Source of the DNA: Pseudomonadota bacterium
GTDB taxonomy: Bacteria > Pseudomonadota > Alphaproteobacteria > Rhizobiales > Hyphomicrobiaceae
Assembly: GCA_023387235.1 (NCBI GenBank)
Contig: JAEWIJ010000033.1
Coordinates: 1 to 19,018, forward strand
Direction of reading: 5' to 3'
DNA: 19,018 nt
Positions within the stretch are counted from its first letter, which is position 1, and every line of letters begins with the position of its first letter. Under the pieces are notes generated by a model. That model saw only the letters and a list, made by a program, of their open reading frames with translations, was not told the DNA's origin and ran no database searches. The position numbers and the translations under genes are program-made. Positions 9,083 through 15,788 of this stretch are shown here, one piece after another.

Positions 9083-9106
9083 ACGAATAGATTTAATGGC
9101 GTTTAA
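9078..9106 (-). promoter_or_regulatory. Candidate promoter of the GyrI-like gene
   Basis: Read on the minus strand, TTAAAC (9106-9101) is separated by 17 bases from TACTAA (9083-9078). The stretch is clearly more AT-rich than its surroundings. The -10 lies inside the palindrome at 9068-9082. The match to consensus is moderate. Confidence 0.4.
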
Positions 9107-9121
9107 GTTACTCCGGCGACT

Positions 9122-9949
9122 TCATTTCAAGTTGAAGCCCCGTGCATTAACGAAGCGGCCGAAATCGGCCCGCTCGGGCTCGCCGTACTGGCGCGCCTTA
9201 TCCTCTGACCAGCCATAAGAATCGCTCGTGCCGAAGCGGGCGACATTGCGCTGCTGACGGTAAGGAAAGACGTCGTTGCGGCGCCGGTCATAGCCTGCGA
9301 CGCTTTCGCGGGTGCTTTCCTGGTAGCGGTCGCGATGCAGCGTCGCCGCGAGTGGCAGGCGCAAGCTGATGTACGATGGGCCCTGCGGCCAGCCAAAACC
9401 GAGGCCTGCCACCGGGAACACATGATCCGGGAGACCGAGCAGCTCGCTCACTTCCTGCGCATGGTTGCGTATGACACTCACCGGGCAACAGCCGATCCCG
9501 GCCGCCTCGGCGGCGAGCACGAAAGCCGAAAGCGCGATGCCGGCATCGACGGCGGCATTGAAGAAGGCATCGAGGTGGTCGTTGGCGAAGGGGATGCCGG
9601 TCCAGTCGTGCACCTGCCGCTGGCGCCGGTTGTTGCCGAGAAAGACCAGAAAGTGCGGCGCCTTCGGTATCCAGTCCTGATCGGCGAGCAGCGTGTTGAT
9701 GCGCGCGCGGATGGCCTTGTCCTCGATGACCAGGATATCGCGCTGCTGGAGATCGCTCTTCGAGGGCGCGGCGAGGGCCAGGGCGGCGAGCGTGTCGATG
9801 AGCGCGGCCGGCACCGGCTCGTCGCGAAAGCGCCGGCAGACGCCGCGCGAGGCCAAGCCCCGCAGGAAGTCGGAAGCCTCCAGTTCAGGGCTCACGGCAT
9901 GGGCGAAATCGCCATAGCGGTGGTCGAGCGCGTCCTTGATGCTTCTCAT
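9122..9949 (-). CDS. Nitroreductase-family FMN oxidoreductase
   Basis: This 275-aa protein belongs to the FMN-dependent nitroreductase fold, whose members use NAD(P)H to reduce nitro-aromatics, quinones or flavins. The FMN phosphate-binding region is SRGVCRRFRDEPVP (about residues 34-47), followed by ALAAPSKSDLQQRD, where the family has APS..NxQPW. The central GIGCCPVSVIRNH and the GLGFGWP turn are typical. A C-terminal extension with GYDRRRNDVFPY and YGWSEDKARQY characterises an alphaproteobacterial subgroup and is reminiscent of the NfsA-type tail. The physiological substrate is unknown. The ATG overlaps the stop of the uracil-DNA glycosylase by 4 bp (ATGA), so the two are almost certainly one transcript and translationally coupled. 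Confidence 0.88.
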   Translation of the reverse strand: MRSIKDALDHRYGDFAHAVSPELEASDFLRGLASRGVCRRFRDEPVPAALIDTLAALALAAPSKSDLQQRDILVIEDKAIRARINTLLADQDWIPKAPHFLVFLGNNRRQRQVHDWTGIPFANDHLDAFFNAAVDAGIALSAFVLAAEAAGIGCCPVSVIRNHAQEVSELLGLPDHVFPVAGLGFGWPQGPSYISLRLPLAATLHRDRYQESTRESVAGYDRRRNDVFPYRQQRNVARFGTSDSYGWSEDKARQYGEPERADFGRFVNARGFNLK

Positions 9950-10857
9950 GATGTCGGTTTTCCCCCGGCGGCGAACAGTCGATCCTGGATGGCCAGCAGA
10001 TCGCGCCAGGCGAGCCGCTTGGCTATGGGTGTGCGCAGGAGGTAGGCCGGGTGCAGCGTCGGCATGGCCGGCACCTTGCGTCCTGCCACCTCGATCTCGC
10101 GCCAGCGGCCGCGCGTGCGCATGATGCCGCCCTCGATGCCGAGCAGGGCCGTTGCGGCAGGACCGCCGAGGGTCATCAGCACGTCCGGCGCGACAAGCTC
10201 TATCTGGCGCTCCAGAAAGGGCCGGCAGATCTGCACCTCCTGCGGCGTCGGCGTGCGGTTACCCGGCGGACGCCAGTAGACGACATTCGTGATGTGCACG
10301 TCATCCTCGCCGAGGCCGATCGCGGCGAGCATCTTGTCGAGGAGCTGGCCGGCCCGGCCGACGAAGGGCTTGCCCGCCAGATCCTCTTCGCGCCCCGGCG
10401 CTTCGCCGACGATCATCAGCCGCGCATCGGCCCGGCCACGATAAAAACAGAGCGATTTCGCCGTCGCCCTGAGCGCGCAGCCGTCGAACGTGTCGAGCAC
10501 GCTGCGCAGCGCATCGAGCGTCTTCGCGCCGCGCGCCGCCTCGCGCGCGGAAACCGTTGCCGCATCCGGCGGCGCCGTCGGGAAGCGGCGTGCCGGCTCG
10601 GGCGCCGGACCAGGGCGCGGCGCTTGCCGCGACGGCGATGGCGATGGCGATGGCGATGGCGATGGCGCCGACGACAGCGCCGGAGAGCCCGTTTCGGCCG
10701 GCTGCTCGGACCGTTGCAATGCGAAGCTCTGCCCCGGCACGGCCTCATGGCGTGCGAGCCAATCGCTCCCGGTCTCGTCGAGCGCGCCGTCGACCCCCAT
10801 TTCCCGCCACCATGCGAGAAGGGTCGCCGCGCCGGCTCGATCCTGCTCATCGATCAT
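9946..10857 (-). CDS. Uracil-DNA glycosylase, family 4-like
   Basis: The enzyme removes uracil from DNA to start base excision repair. I take the ATG at 10857 (303 aa); a longer frame to 11031 would run across the ETF-QO promoter and start and looks non-coding. After an N-terminal domain (about 1-50) and a Pro/Ser-rich linker (about 55-100), the catalytic domain shows GEAPGREEDLAGKPFVGRAG (151-170), NVVYWRPPGNRTP (191-203) and the uracil-pocket loop TLHPAYLL (267-274), as in family 4. Family 4 enzymes normally bind a 4Fe-4S cluster through four cysteines. Here C127 (GCAL) and C211 (ICRPFL) remain, but the positions expected for the other two are F124 and W195, while a non-canonical C137 is present. 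It overlaps the nitroreductase start by 4 bp. No strong ribosome binding site is visible. Confidence 0.9.
   Translation of the reverse strand: MIDEQDRAGAATLLAWWREMGVDGALDETGSDWLARHEAVPGQSFALQRSEQPAETGSPALSSAPSPSPSPSPSPSRQAPRPGPAPEPARRFPTAPPDAATVSAREAARGAKTLDALRSVLDTFDGCALRATAKSLCFYRGRADARLMIVGEAPGREEDLAGKPFVGRAGQLLDKMLAAIGLGEDDVHITNVVYWRPPGNRTPTPQEVQICRPFLERQIELVAPDVLMTLGGPAATALLGIEGGIMRTRGRWREIEVAGRKVPAMPTLHPAYLLRTPIAKRLAWRDLLAIQDRLFAAGGKPTS
10634..10667. repeat. Hexanucleotide tandem repeat (GGCGAT, five copies)
   Basis: Five perfect copies of GGCGAT plus a partial sixth lie inside the glycosylase gene. On the coding strand they give a Pro-Ser dipeptide run in the linker (about residues 65-76). 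The unit is two codons long, so copy-number changes would lengthen or shorten the linker without breaking the frame. Confidence 0.9.
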
Positions 10858-10931
10858 GGCGGCACCATAGCGTCTGATCCCCGCGTTGGCATCCCGCTCG
10901 GCGCGCACGGCCCTGCAGCCGCAGCTTGGTG

Positions 10932-10960
10932 CTTGACCATGATCGCGCCCCCGACCTATC
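10932..10960 (+). promoter_or_regulatory. Candidate promoter for ETF-ubiquinone oxidoreductase
   Basis: CTTGAC (10932-10937) followed after 17 bases by CCTATC (10955-10960) fits the alphaproteobacterial housekeeping consensus. It lies in the 146-bp gap between the divergent glycosylase and ETF-QO genes and would give a leader of about 37 nt. Confidence 0.55.
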
Positions 10961-11003
10961 GAACAGCGGGCGGAACTTGGAATGGGTCGAAGGACAGCAC
11001 ACG

Positions 11004-12686
11004 ATGAGCGACGAGCAGGGCGAGCTGCCACCGCGTGAAGGCATGGAATTCGACGTGGTGGTCGTGGGCGCTGGCCCGGCCGGCCTCGCGACGGCCATCC
11101 GCCTCCGCCAGCTCGCCGCCGAGCGCGGACAGGAAGTATCCGTCGTCGTTCTCGAAAAGGGCTCGGAGGTCGGCGCGCACATCCTTTCCGGCGCCGTCAT
11201 CGATCCCATCGGTCTCAACACGCTCATCCCGGACTGGAAGGAGAAGGGCGCGCCGCTCGACACCCAGGTGACCGAGGACCGCTTCATCTATCTCGGGCCG
11301 GCCGGCGAGCTGCCGCTTCCGAACCTCGCCATGCCGCCGCTGATGAACAATCACGGCAATTACATCGGCAGCCTCGGCAATCTCTGCCGCTGGCTCGGCG
11401 AGCAGGCCGCCGAGCTCGGCGTCGAGGTCTATCCGGGCTTTGCCGCCTCGGAAGTGCTCTACGACGAAGACAACCGCGTCGTCGGCGTCGCCACGGGCGA
11501 CATGGGCATCGGCCGCGACGGCAAGCCCACGGACAATTTCACGCGCGGCATGGAGCTTCGCGGCAAGTACACGATCATCGCCGAAGGCGCGCGCGGCTCA
11601 CTGGCGAAACAGCTCATCACCCGCTTTGCCCTCGACGGCGACAGCGGCCCGCAGAAATACGGCATCGGCCTCAAGGAGCTCTGGGAGGTCACGCCGGAAA
11701 AGCACAGGCCGGGCCTCGTCCAGCACACGCTCGGCTGGCCGCTCGACGATGCGACGGGCGGCGGCTCGTTCCTCTATCACTACGGCGAGAACCTCGTCGC
11801 CGTCGGCTTCGTCGTGCATCTGAACTACCAGAACCCCTACCTCGCGCCCTTCGAGGAGTTCCAGCGCTTCAAGACGCACCCGGCCATCCGCGACACGTTC
11901 GCGGGCGGCAAGCGCATTGCCTATGGCGCGCGCGCCATCACCGAGGGCGGCTGGCAGGCCATCCCGAAGCTCACCTTTCCCGGCGGCGTGCTCGTCGGCT
12001 GCTCGGCGGGCTTCGTGAACGTGCCGCGCATCAAGGGCTCGCACAATGCGATCCTCTCCGGCATTCACGCAGCCGAGGCCGCCTTCGATGCGATCGTCGC
12101 CGGACGCCAGCACGACCAGCTCGACACCTACGAGACCGCCGTGCGCACCGGCCCCATTGCGCGGGACCTCAGGCCCGTGCGCAATGCGAAGCCGCTGCTC
12201 TCGCGCTTCGGCACGCGGATCGGCACGTTCCTCTCCGGCGCCGACATGTGGCTCAACACGATCATCCCGGGCGTCGGCCTCGGCTACACGCTGAAGCACG
12301 GCAAGGCCGACTACGCGACGCTCAAGCGCGCCTCGCAATCGAAGAAGATCGAATACCCGCGCCCGGACGGCGTGCTGACGTTCGACCGCCTGACGAGCGT
12401 CTCCTTCTCCGCGACCAATCACGAGGAGGACCAGCCCGTCCATCTGACGCTCAAGGACCCGTCGATCCCGATCGCGTACAATCTGCCGGAATATGCCGAG
12501 CCGGCGCAGCGCTACTGCCCGGCGGGCGTCTACGAGGTCGTGGAAGGCGAGGACGGCAAGCCGCGTTTCCAGATCAACGCGCAGAACTGCGTGCACTGCA
12601 AGACGTGCGACATCAAGGACCCGGCGCAGAACATCAACTGGGTCGTGCCCGAGGGTGGCGGCGGCCCGAACTATCCGGGGCTGTAA
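11004..12686 (+). CDS. Electron transfer flavoprotein-ubiquinone oxidoreductase
   Basis: ETF-QO is a membrane-associated flavoprotein that passes electrons from ETF, reduced by acyl-CoA and other dehydrogenases, into the ubiquinone pool. The protein has 560 aa from the ATG at 11004, which follows a purine-rich AAGGA (10990-10994). The FAD-binding strand VVVVGAGPAGLATA (G22-G27) opens the protein. Family segments include GAHILSGAVIDP, EGARGSLAKQLI and the quinone/FAD-region GCSAGFVNVPRIKGSHNA. The C-terminal ferredoxin-like part supplies four 4Fe-4S ligands, C505 in YCPAGVYE and C529, C532, C535 in NCVHCKTCD, and ends with GGGGPNYPG as in most orthologues. Length is normal and all cofactor residues are present. 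The etfBA genes are not in the window. Its 3' end overlaps the convergent phosphodiesterase gene by 16 bp. Confidence 0.97.
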   Translation: MSDEQGELPPREGMEFDVVVVGAGPAGLATAIRLRQLAAERGQEVSVVVLEKGSEVGAHILSGAVIDPIGLNTLIPDWKEKGAPLDTQVTEDRFIYLGPAGELPLPNLAMPPLMNNHGNYIGSLGNLCRWLGEQAAELGVEVYPGFAASEVLYDEDNRVVGVATGDMGIGRDGKPTDNFTRGMELRGKYTIIAEGARGSLAKQLITRFALDGDSGPQKYGIGLKELWEVTPEKHRPGLVQHTLGWPLDDATGGGSFLYHYGENLVAVGFVVHLNYQNPYLAPFEEFQRFKTHPAIRDTFAGGKRIAYGARAITEGGWQAIPKLTFPGGVLVGCSAGFVNVPRIKGSHNAILSGIHAAEAAFDAIVAGRQHDQLDTYETAVRTGPIARDLRPVRNAKPLLSRFGTRIGTFLSGADMWLNTIIPGVGLGYTLKHGKADYATLKRASQSKKIEYPRPDGVLTFDRLTSVSFSATNHEEDQPVHLTLKDPSIPIAYNLPEYAEPAQRYCPAGVYEVVEGEDGKPRFQINAQNCVHCKTCDIKDPAQNINWVVPEGGGGPNYPGL

Positions 12687-13708
12687 GGGCTGAATTTATT
12701 GCCGCGGGCTGCCGGGAAGAGGTGCTTCGCAGCCGCGGATGTTGCCCGTCTCACGCGGCCGACACTTTCGATGCGGTTCGTCCAGACGAGGCCGCCGAAA
12801 CCCCGTGGCACCTTGGCGAGCGTCGCCGCATCATCGATACCCGTCGTCCCCGGATCGCCGGCCCCATAGGCCCCGAGCAGGATGATCTGGATGCCGGCAG
12901 CCGCCATGCGCTGCTGGAAGCGGTTCGGCCAGCCCCAGAGCCAGGGCGCGATATTGATCGGCACCATGACCTGCGTCGTGCGGCAGGCGGTCGGCACGTA
13001 ACCCGTCCAGCCGAGCGCGATGTACTGCATGACGCAGCTCTTGAGGCCGACGCGCGTCCAGATGTTGAGCTCCGGCAGCCGTGCCTTCGCGGCGAGCGTC
13101 GGCGGATTGCCGCCATAGGCGCCCCACACGGCCTTGCGCCACTGAGGGTTCTCGCTGAGCAGCGCGGCGAGCATGTCGCCCTCACGCACCTCGTTGGACT
13201 TGAAGTTGACCAGGAACTTTCCGTCGGGAAATGCCGCGAGCACTTCATCGAGCGTCGGCATCATGCCGACGCCCTTGCCGCGCAGCGGAAACGTCTTGCC
13301 GCCGTCGGCGGTGTAGCCATAGCCCACGTCCAGCGTCTTGAGATAGGCCATGTCGTGATCACGCGTGCGCCCCTCGCCTTCCGTGCGACAATCGAGCGTC
13401 CAGTCATGGAAGACGGCGAGCTTGCCGTCGGTCGTCGGATGCACGTCGAGTTCGACGATCTCGGCGCCGGCTGCGAACGCGGCGCGCATGGCAGGGAGCG
13501 TGTTCTCGATGAGCGCGTGCGTCGGTGAATGGATGCGCGCAGCAGTGCACGTCTCGCTGGTGAGGCCTTCGCGATGAAAGGTCTGGTGCACGCCGCGATG
13601 CGCAACGAAGCGCAGCTCGGCCGCTGAAGGCGCGCGCGCGAGCCACGAGGCATTCCAGAAGTAGATCGCGCCGACGAGAATGACGAAGACCAGCAGTGCG
13701 CGCTTCAT
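12671..13708 (-). CDS. Exported glycerophosphodiester phosphodiesterase family protein
   Basis: The 345-aa protein has an N-terminal hydrophobic segment (residues 4-18) behind MKR, a signal peptide or membrane anchor. It then shows the GDPD signature: AHRG (H37, R38), ENT (E68), ELDVHPTTDG (E86, D88) and FHDWTLDC (H101). These are the metal and catalytic residues used to split glycerophosphodiesters into glycerol-3-phosphate and an alcohol. Between HRG and ENT there is a 28-residue stretch instead of the usual short turn; it contains C54, which might pair with C107 of the TLDC segment in the periplasm (inference). The start is well supported by GGAGGG (13720-13715), 7 nt before the ATG. Substrate is unknown: phospholipid head-group scavenging is the natural guess. 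Its last codons overlap the ETF-QO tail, and no terminator lies between them. Confidence 0.88.
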   Translation of the reverse strand: MKRALLVFVILVGAIYFWNASWLARAPSAAELRFVAHRGVHQTFHREGLTSETCTAARIHSPTHALIENTLPAMRAAFAAGAEIVELDVHPTTDGKLAVFHDWTLDCRTEGEGRTRDHDMAYLKTLDVGYGYTADGGKTFPLRGKGVGMMPTLDEVLAAFPDGKFLVNFKSNEVREGDMLAALLSENPQWRKAVWGAYGGNPPTLAAKARLPELNIWTRVGLKSCVMQYIALGWTGYVPTACRTTQVMVPINIAPWLWGWPNRFQQRMAAAGIQIILLGAYGAGDPGTTGIDDAATLAKVPRGFGGLVWTNRIESVGRVRRATSAAAKHLFPAARGNKFSPYSPG

Positions 13709-13800
13709 ACAGTGCCCTCCGAAGACCGGCGGGCTTCCTCGCGCGCGAGCTCGACGATATTGAGGCCGTCAGCCGACCAAATTTAGCCGCACGCGGCCCG

Positions 13801-14109
13801 TCAGCCGCCCCAGGTGCAGACGAGCTCGGTGCAGCGCGTGCGGCCGCTCGCGAGGTCCGACTGCGTGCAGCGTACCGGCTGCGGTCGGCAGACGCGGCAC
13901 GTATAGGACGAGAGACAGCCGCGATAGGCGCCGCCGCGCGCGAAGTTGCACGTCAGCAGCGTCTGGCAATGCCGGTTGCGCGGATCGGTGCCCACGACCT
14001 GAGCATCCGCCGATGTCGAGGCAGCGCTTGCCAGCGTCAGCAGAAGAAATGGCACGGCAAGAAGCCCAGCGAGCCGGCCGCGCGGATGTGCGGAACTGCG
14101 AACTGCCAT
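13801..14109 (-). CDS. Small secreted cysteine-rich protein, function unknown
   Basis: I take the ATG at 14109 (102 aa) because GGAGG (14119-14115) lies 5 nt ahead; the in-frame upstream ATG codons lack such a site. A signal peptide is evident: a basic start, the core LAGLLAVPFLLLTLASAA, and probable cleavage near SADAQ (residue 36 or 37). The mature part of about 65 residues has eight cysteines (48, 54, 65, 71, 74, 81, 93, 98), including CRVC, and ends with CTELVCTWGG. An even number in an exported protein suggests four disulphides. I do not recognise a named domain; similar short exported proteins with a YTCRVC-like segment seem to occur in other Hyphomicrobiales (from memory, unverified). 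It lies 92 bp upstream of the phosphodiesterase gene on the same strand, so co-transcription is possible. Confidence 0.7.
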   Translation of the reverse strand: MAVRSSAHPRGRLAGLLAVPFLLLTLASAASTSADAQVVGTDPRNRHCQTLLTCNFARGGAYRGCLSSYTCRVCRPQPVRCTQSDLASGRTRCTELVCTWGG

Positions 14110-14117
14110 GATGGCCT

Positions 14118-14169
14118 CCGGAAACGAGCGCACACGGGTTGAACGCCACATGAGCGCCATTGTTTCCGG
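14118..14169 (-). promoter_or_regulatory. Inverted repeat in the leader of the cysteine-rich gene
   Basis: Minus-strand CCGGAAAC (14169-14162) can pair with GTTTCCGG (14125-14118) across a 36-nt loop. The second arm ends inside the Shine-Dalgarno GGAGG (14119-14115), so pairing would partly hide it. The loop is long and the stem only 8 bp, so function is uncertain. Confidence 0.3.
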
Positions 14170-14248
14170 GAAAGGCAACCGCCGCAATCGACGGTGGTAA
14201 ATTGTCGGTGGATCGCACGGCGAGCGTGCCTTAGGTGGGCACGCCCTC

Positions 14249-14467
14249 TCAAATAGAGCCGAGCCCATCCACTATGGCGCACACGGCTGTCTCGGCTACC
14301 TTCTTCGGTGCCGTGACGAACACGCTCTCGAGCACGTGTGCGGCCACCTCAGTGCCAATCTCTTCGACGGCTTGGCCTCCAGCCTCCAGAGCGTGCTGTT
14401 TCACGCCATTGGCGGCAGTCGGAACATCCGCCTCGCATACTTTCTGAGCGTCAAGAGGATCGAGCAA
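14249..14467 (-). CDS. Hypothetical 72-aa protein (weak candidate)
   Basis: A short minus-strand frame starts at a TTG with GAGGAG placed 6 nt before it, a good ribosome binding site. The product is Ala/Val/Glu-rich (for example AGGQAVEEIG and ESVFVTAPKKVAE) with two cysteines and no signal peptide or membrane segment. The frame continues open upstream for about a dozen plausible codons before a stop, so the piece could also be the remnant of a longer, broken gene. A hairpin lies just after the stop codon. I recognise no family, and a competing plus-strand frame covers the same bases. Confidence 0.33.
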   Translation of the reverse strand: MLDPLDAQKVCEADVPTAANGVKQHALEAGGQAVEEIGTEVAAHVLESVFVTAPKKVAETAVCAIVDGLGSI

Positions 14468-14604
14468 GGCATACTCCTCACGCGCAATGAGCGACCACTG
14501 ATCTCACATGGGGAGGCTGCACGTGAATAAAAGCCTCCGCGTCCCGCTTCGCCAATCAAAGCTGGGTTAATGCGGGAACTAGGTTAAGACGAGCCGAGCG
14601 CGCC

Positions 14605-15690
14605 CTACTTGATCAGCTCGACGATGGCGTCGGCGAGCTCTGTGCACATGGCCTTGCCGCCCATATCGCGCGTGCGTACGTCCGTATCCTTGAGCAGCTT
14701 TTCGATGGCCCCGACGATGGCATCGGCCGCATCCTTGTGGCCGAGGTGCTCGAGCATCATGGCGCCCGACCAGATCTGCCCGATCGGGTTCGAAATGCCC
14801 TGCCCCGCGATGTCGGGCGCCGAGCCATGCACGGGCTCGAACATGGAGGGGAATTCCTTCTCGGGATTGATGTTGCCGCCGGGCGCGATGGCGATGGTGC
14901 CGGTCGTGGCAGGCCCAAGGTCCGAGAGGATATCGCCGAACAGGTTCGAGCCGACGATGACGTCAAACCAGTGCGGGTTGCGCACGAGATGCGCGGTCAG
15001 AATGTCGATATGGTACTGGTCGGTCTTGGCGTTCGGGTACTCCTTCGAGATCGCGGCGAAGCGCTCGTCCCAGTACGGCATCGAGATCGAGATGCCGTTG
15101 GACTTCGTGGCGCTCGTGACGTGATTGCGTGAGCGCGTCGCGGCAAGGTCGAAGGCATAGCGCATGACGCGATCGCAGCCGCGCTTGGTGAAGATCGCCT
15201 GCTGCACGGCCATCTCGTAGTCGCTGCCTTCGTACATGCGCCCGCCGACCGAGGAATATTCGCCCTCGTTGTTCTCGCGCACGATGAAGTAGTCGATATC
15301 GCCGGGCTTCCTGTCCGCGAGCGGACACTTCAGGCCCTCGAACAGACGCACGGGACGCAGATTGATGTACTGCTGGAATTCGCGGCGAATGGGGATCAGC
15401 AGGCCCCAGAGCGAGACGTGATCGGGCACGCCCGGAAAGCCGACCGCGCCGAGATAGATGGCGTCATGGTTGCGGATCTGATCGAGGCCGTCGTCCGGCA
15501 TCATTTTGCCGGTTTTCTTGAAGACCTCGCAGGACCAGTCGAAATTGTCCCATTCGAAGGCGATGTCGAACTTGCGCGCCACGGCCTCGAGCACCTTGAT
15601 GCCTTCCGGCACGACCTCGTTGCCGATGCCGTCGCCGGGAATGACGGCGATCTTGTAGGCGTTCGGCTTCTTGCCGGTGTTGGGGGCCAT
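14605..15690 (-). CDS. Tartrate / D-malate-type dehydrogenase (isocitrate/isopropylmalate dehydrogenase family)
   Basis: The 361-aa protein is an NAD-dependent beta-decarboxylating dehydrogenase. Residues matching the family active site are R102 and R112 (PIRREFQQYINLRPVR), R138 and Y145 (VRENNEGEYSSVGGR), K196 (SATKSNG), and metal ligands D229, D253 and D257 (HIDILT, FGDILSD), with spacing equal to that of isopropylmalate dehydrogenase. VPDHVSLWGLLIP before the arginines is the hallmark of the tartrate/D-malate branch (TtuC/DmlA) rather than LeuB. These enzymes oxidise D-malate or tartrate and often 3-isopropylmalate, so the true substrate cannot be fixed from sequence. GGGAGA (minus strand, 15706-15701) precedes the ATG at normal spacing. 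The TauE/SafE permease gene lies 98 bp upstream on the same strand. No leucine-biosynthesis genes are near, which argues against a leuB role. Confidence 0.88.
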   Translation of the reverse strand: MAPNTGKKPNAYKIAVIPGDGIGNEVVPEGIKVLEAVARKFDIAFEWDNFDWSCEVFKKTGKMMPDDGLDQIRNHDAIYLGAVGFPGVPDHVSLWGLLIPIRREFQQYINLRPVRLFEGLKCPLADRKPGDIDYFIVRENNEGEYSSVGGRMYEGSDYEMAVQQAIFTKRGCDRVMRYAFDLAATRSRNHVTSATKSNGISISMPYWDERFAAISKEYPNAKTDQYHIDILTAHLVRNPHWFDVIVGSNLFGDILSDLGPATTGTIAIAPGGNINPEKEFPSMFEPVHGSAPDIAGQGISNPIGQIWSGAMMLEHLGHKDAADAIVGAIEKLLKDTDVRTRDMGGKAMCTELADAIVELIK

Positions 15691-15788
15691 GGCGTTTCTT
15701 TCTCCCTGGAGCGTGTTCGGCGGCTGTCATTGCCATGGGAGCGTCGGAAGGTCCAGCCGCTGGAGGGAATGCTGGTCTGCGCGCCGGA

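Larger units (their letters stand above)
14110..14604. other. About 495-bp low-density region between the cysteine-rich gene and the dehydrogenase
   Basis: The stretch contains the leader of the cysteine-rich gene, a 7-bp-stem hairpin (14224-14230 with 14238-14244, no T tract), and one weak candidate ORF at 14249-14467. Between 14468 and 14604 I see only a 6-bp inverted repeat (14542-14547 with 14572-14577, 24-base loop) and no convincing terminator. No tRNA or other structured RNA is recognised. Confidence 0.5.

Noticed and set aside
10858..11031. Longer N-terminus for the uracil-DNA glycosylase
   Set aside because: It would overlap the ETF-QO promoter and first codons, and the added residues look like translated intergenic DNA.
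12248..13528. A 426-codon plus-strand frame over the ETF-QO end and the phosphodiesterase gene
   Set aside because: It is the antisense or out-of-frame shadow of two genes with clear catalytic motifs.
14235..14447. A 70-codon plus-strand frame opposite the hypothetical ORF
   Set aside because: It has no ribosome binding site, is Ser/Thr/Ala-rich without recognisable features, and the minus-strand frame has better start signals.
14542..14577. Possible terminator for the tartrate/D-malate-type dehydrogenase gene
   Set aside because: The stem is only 6 bp with a 24-base loop and no adjacent T tract.
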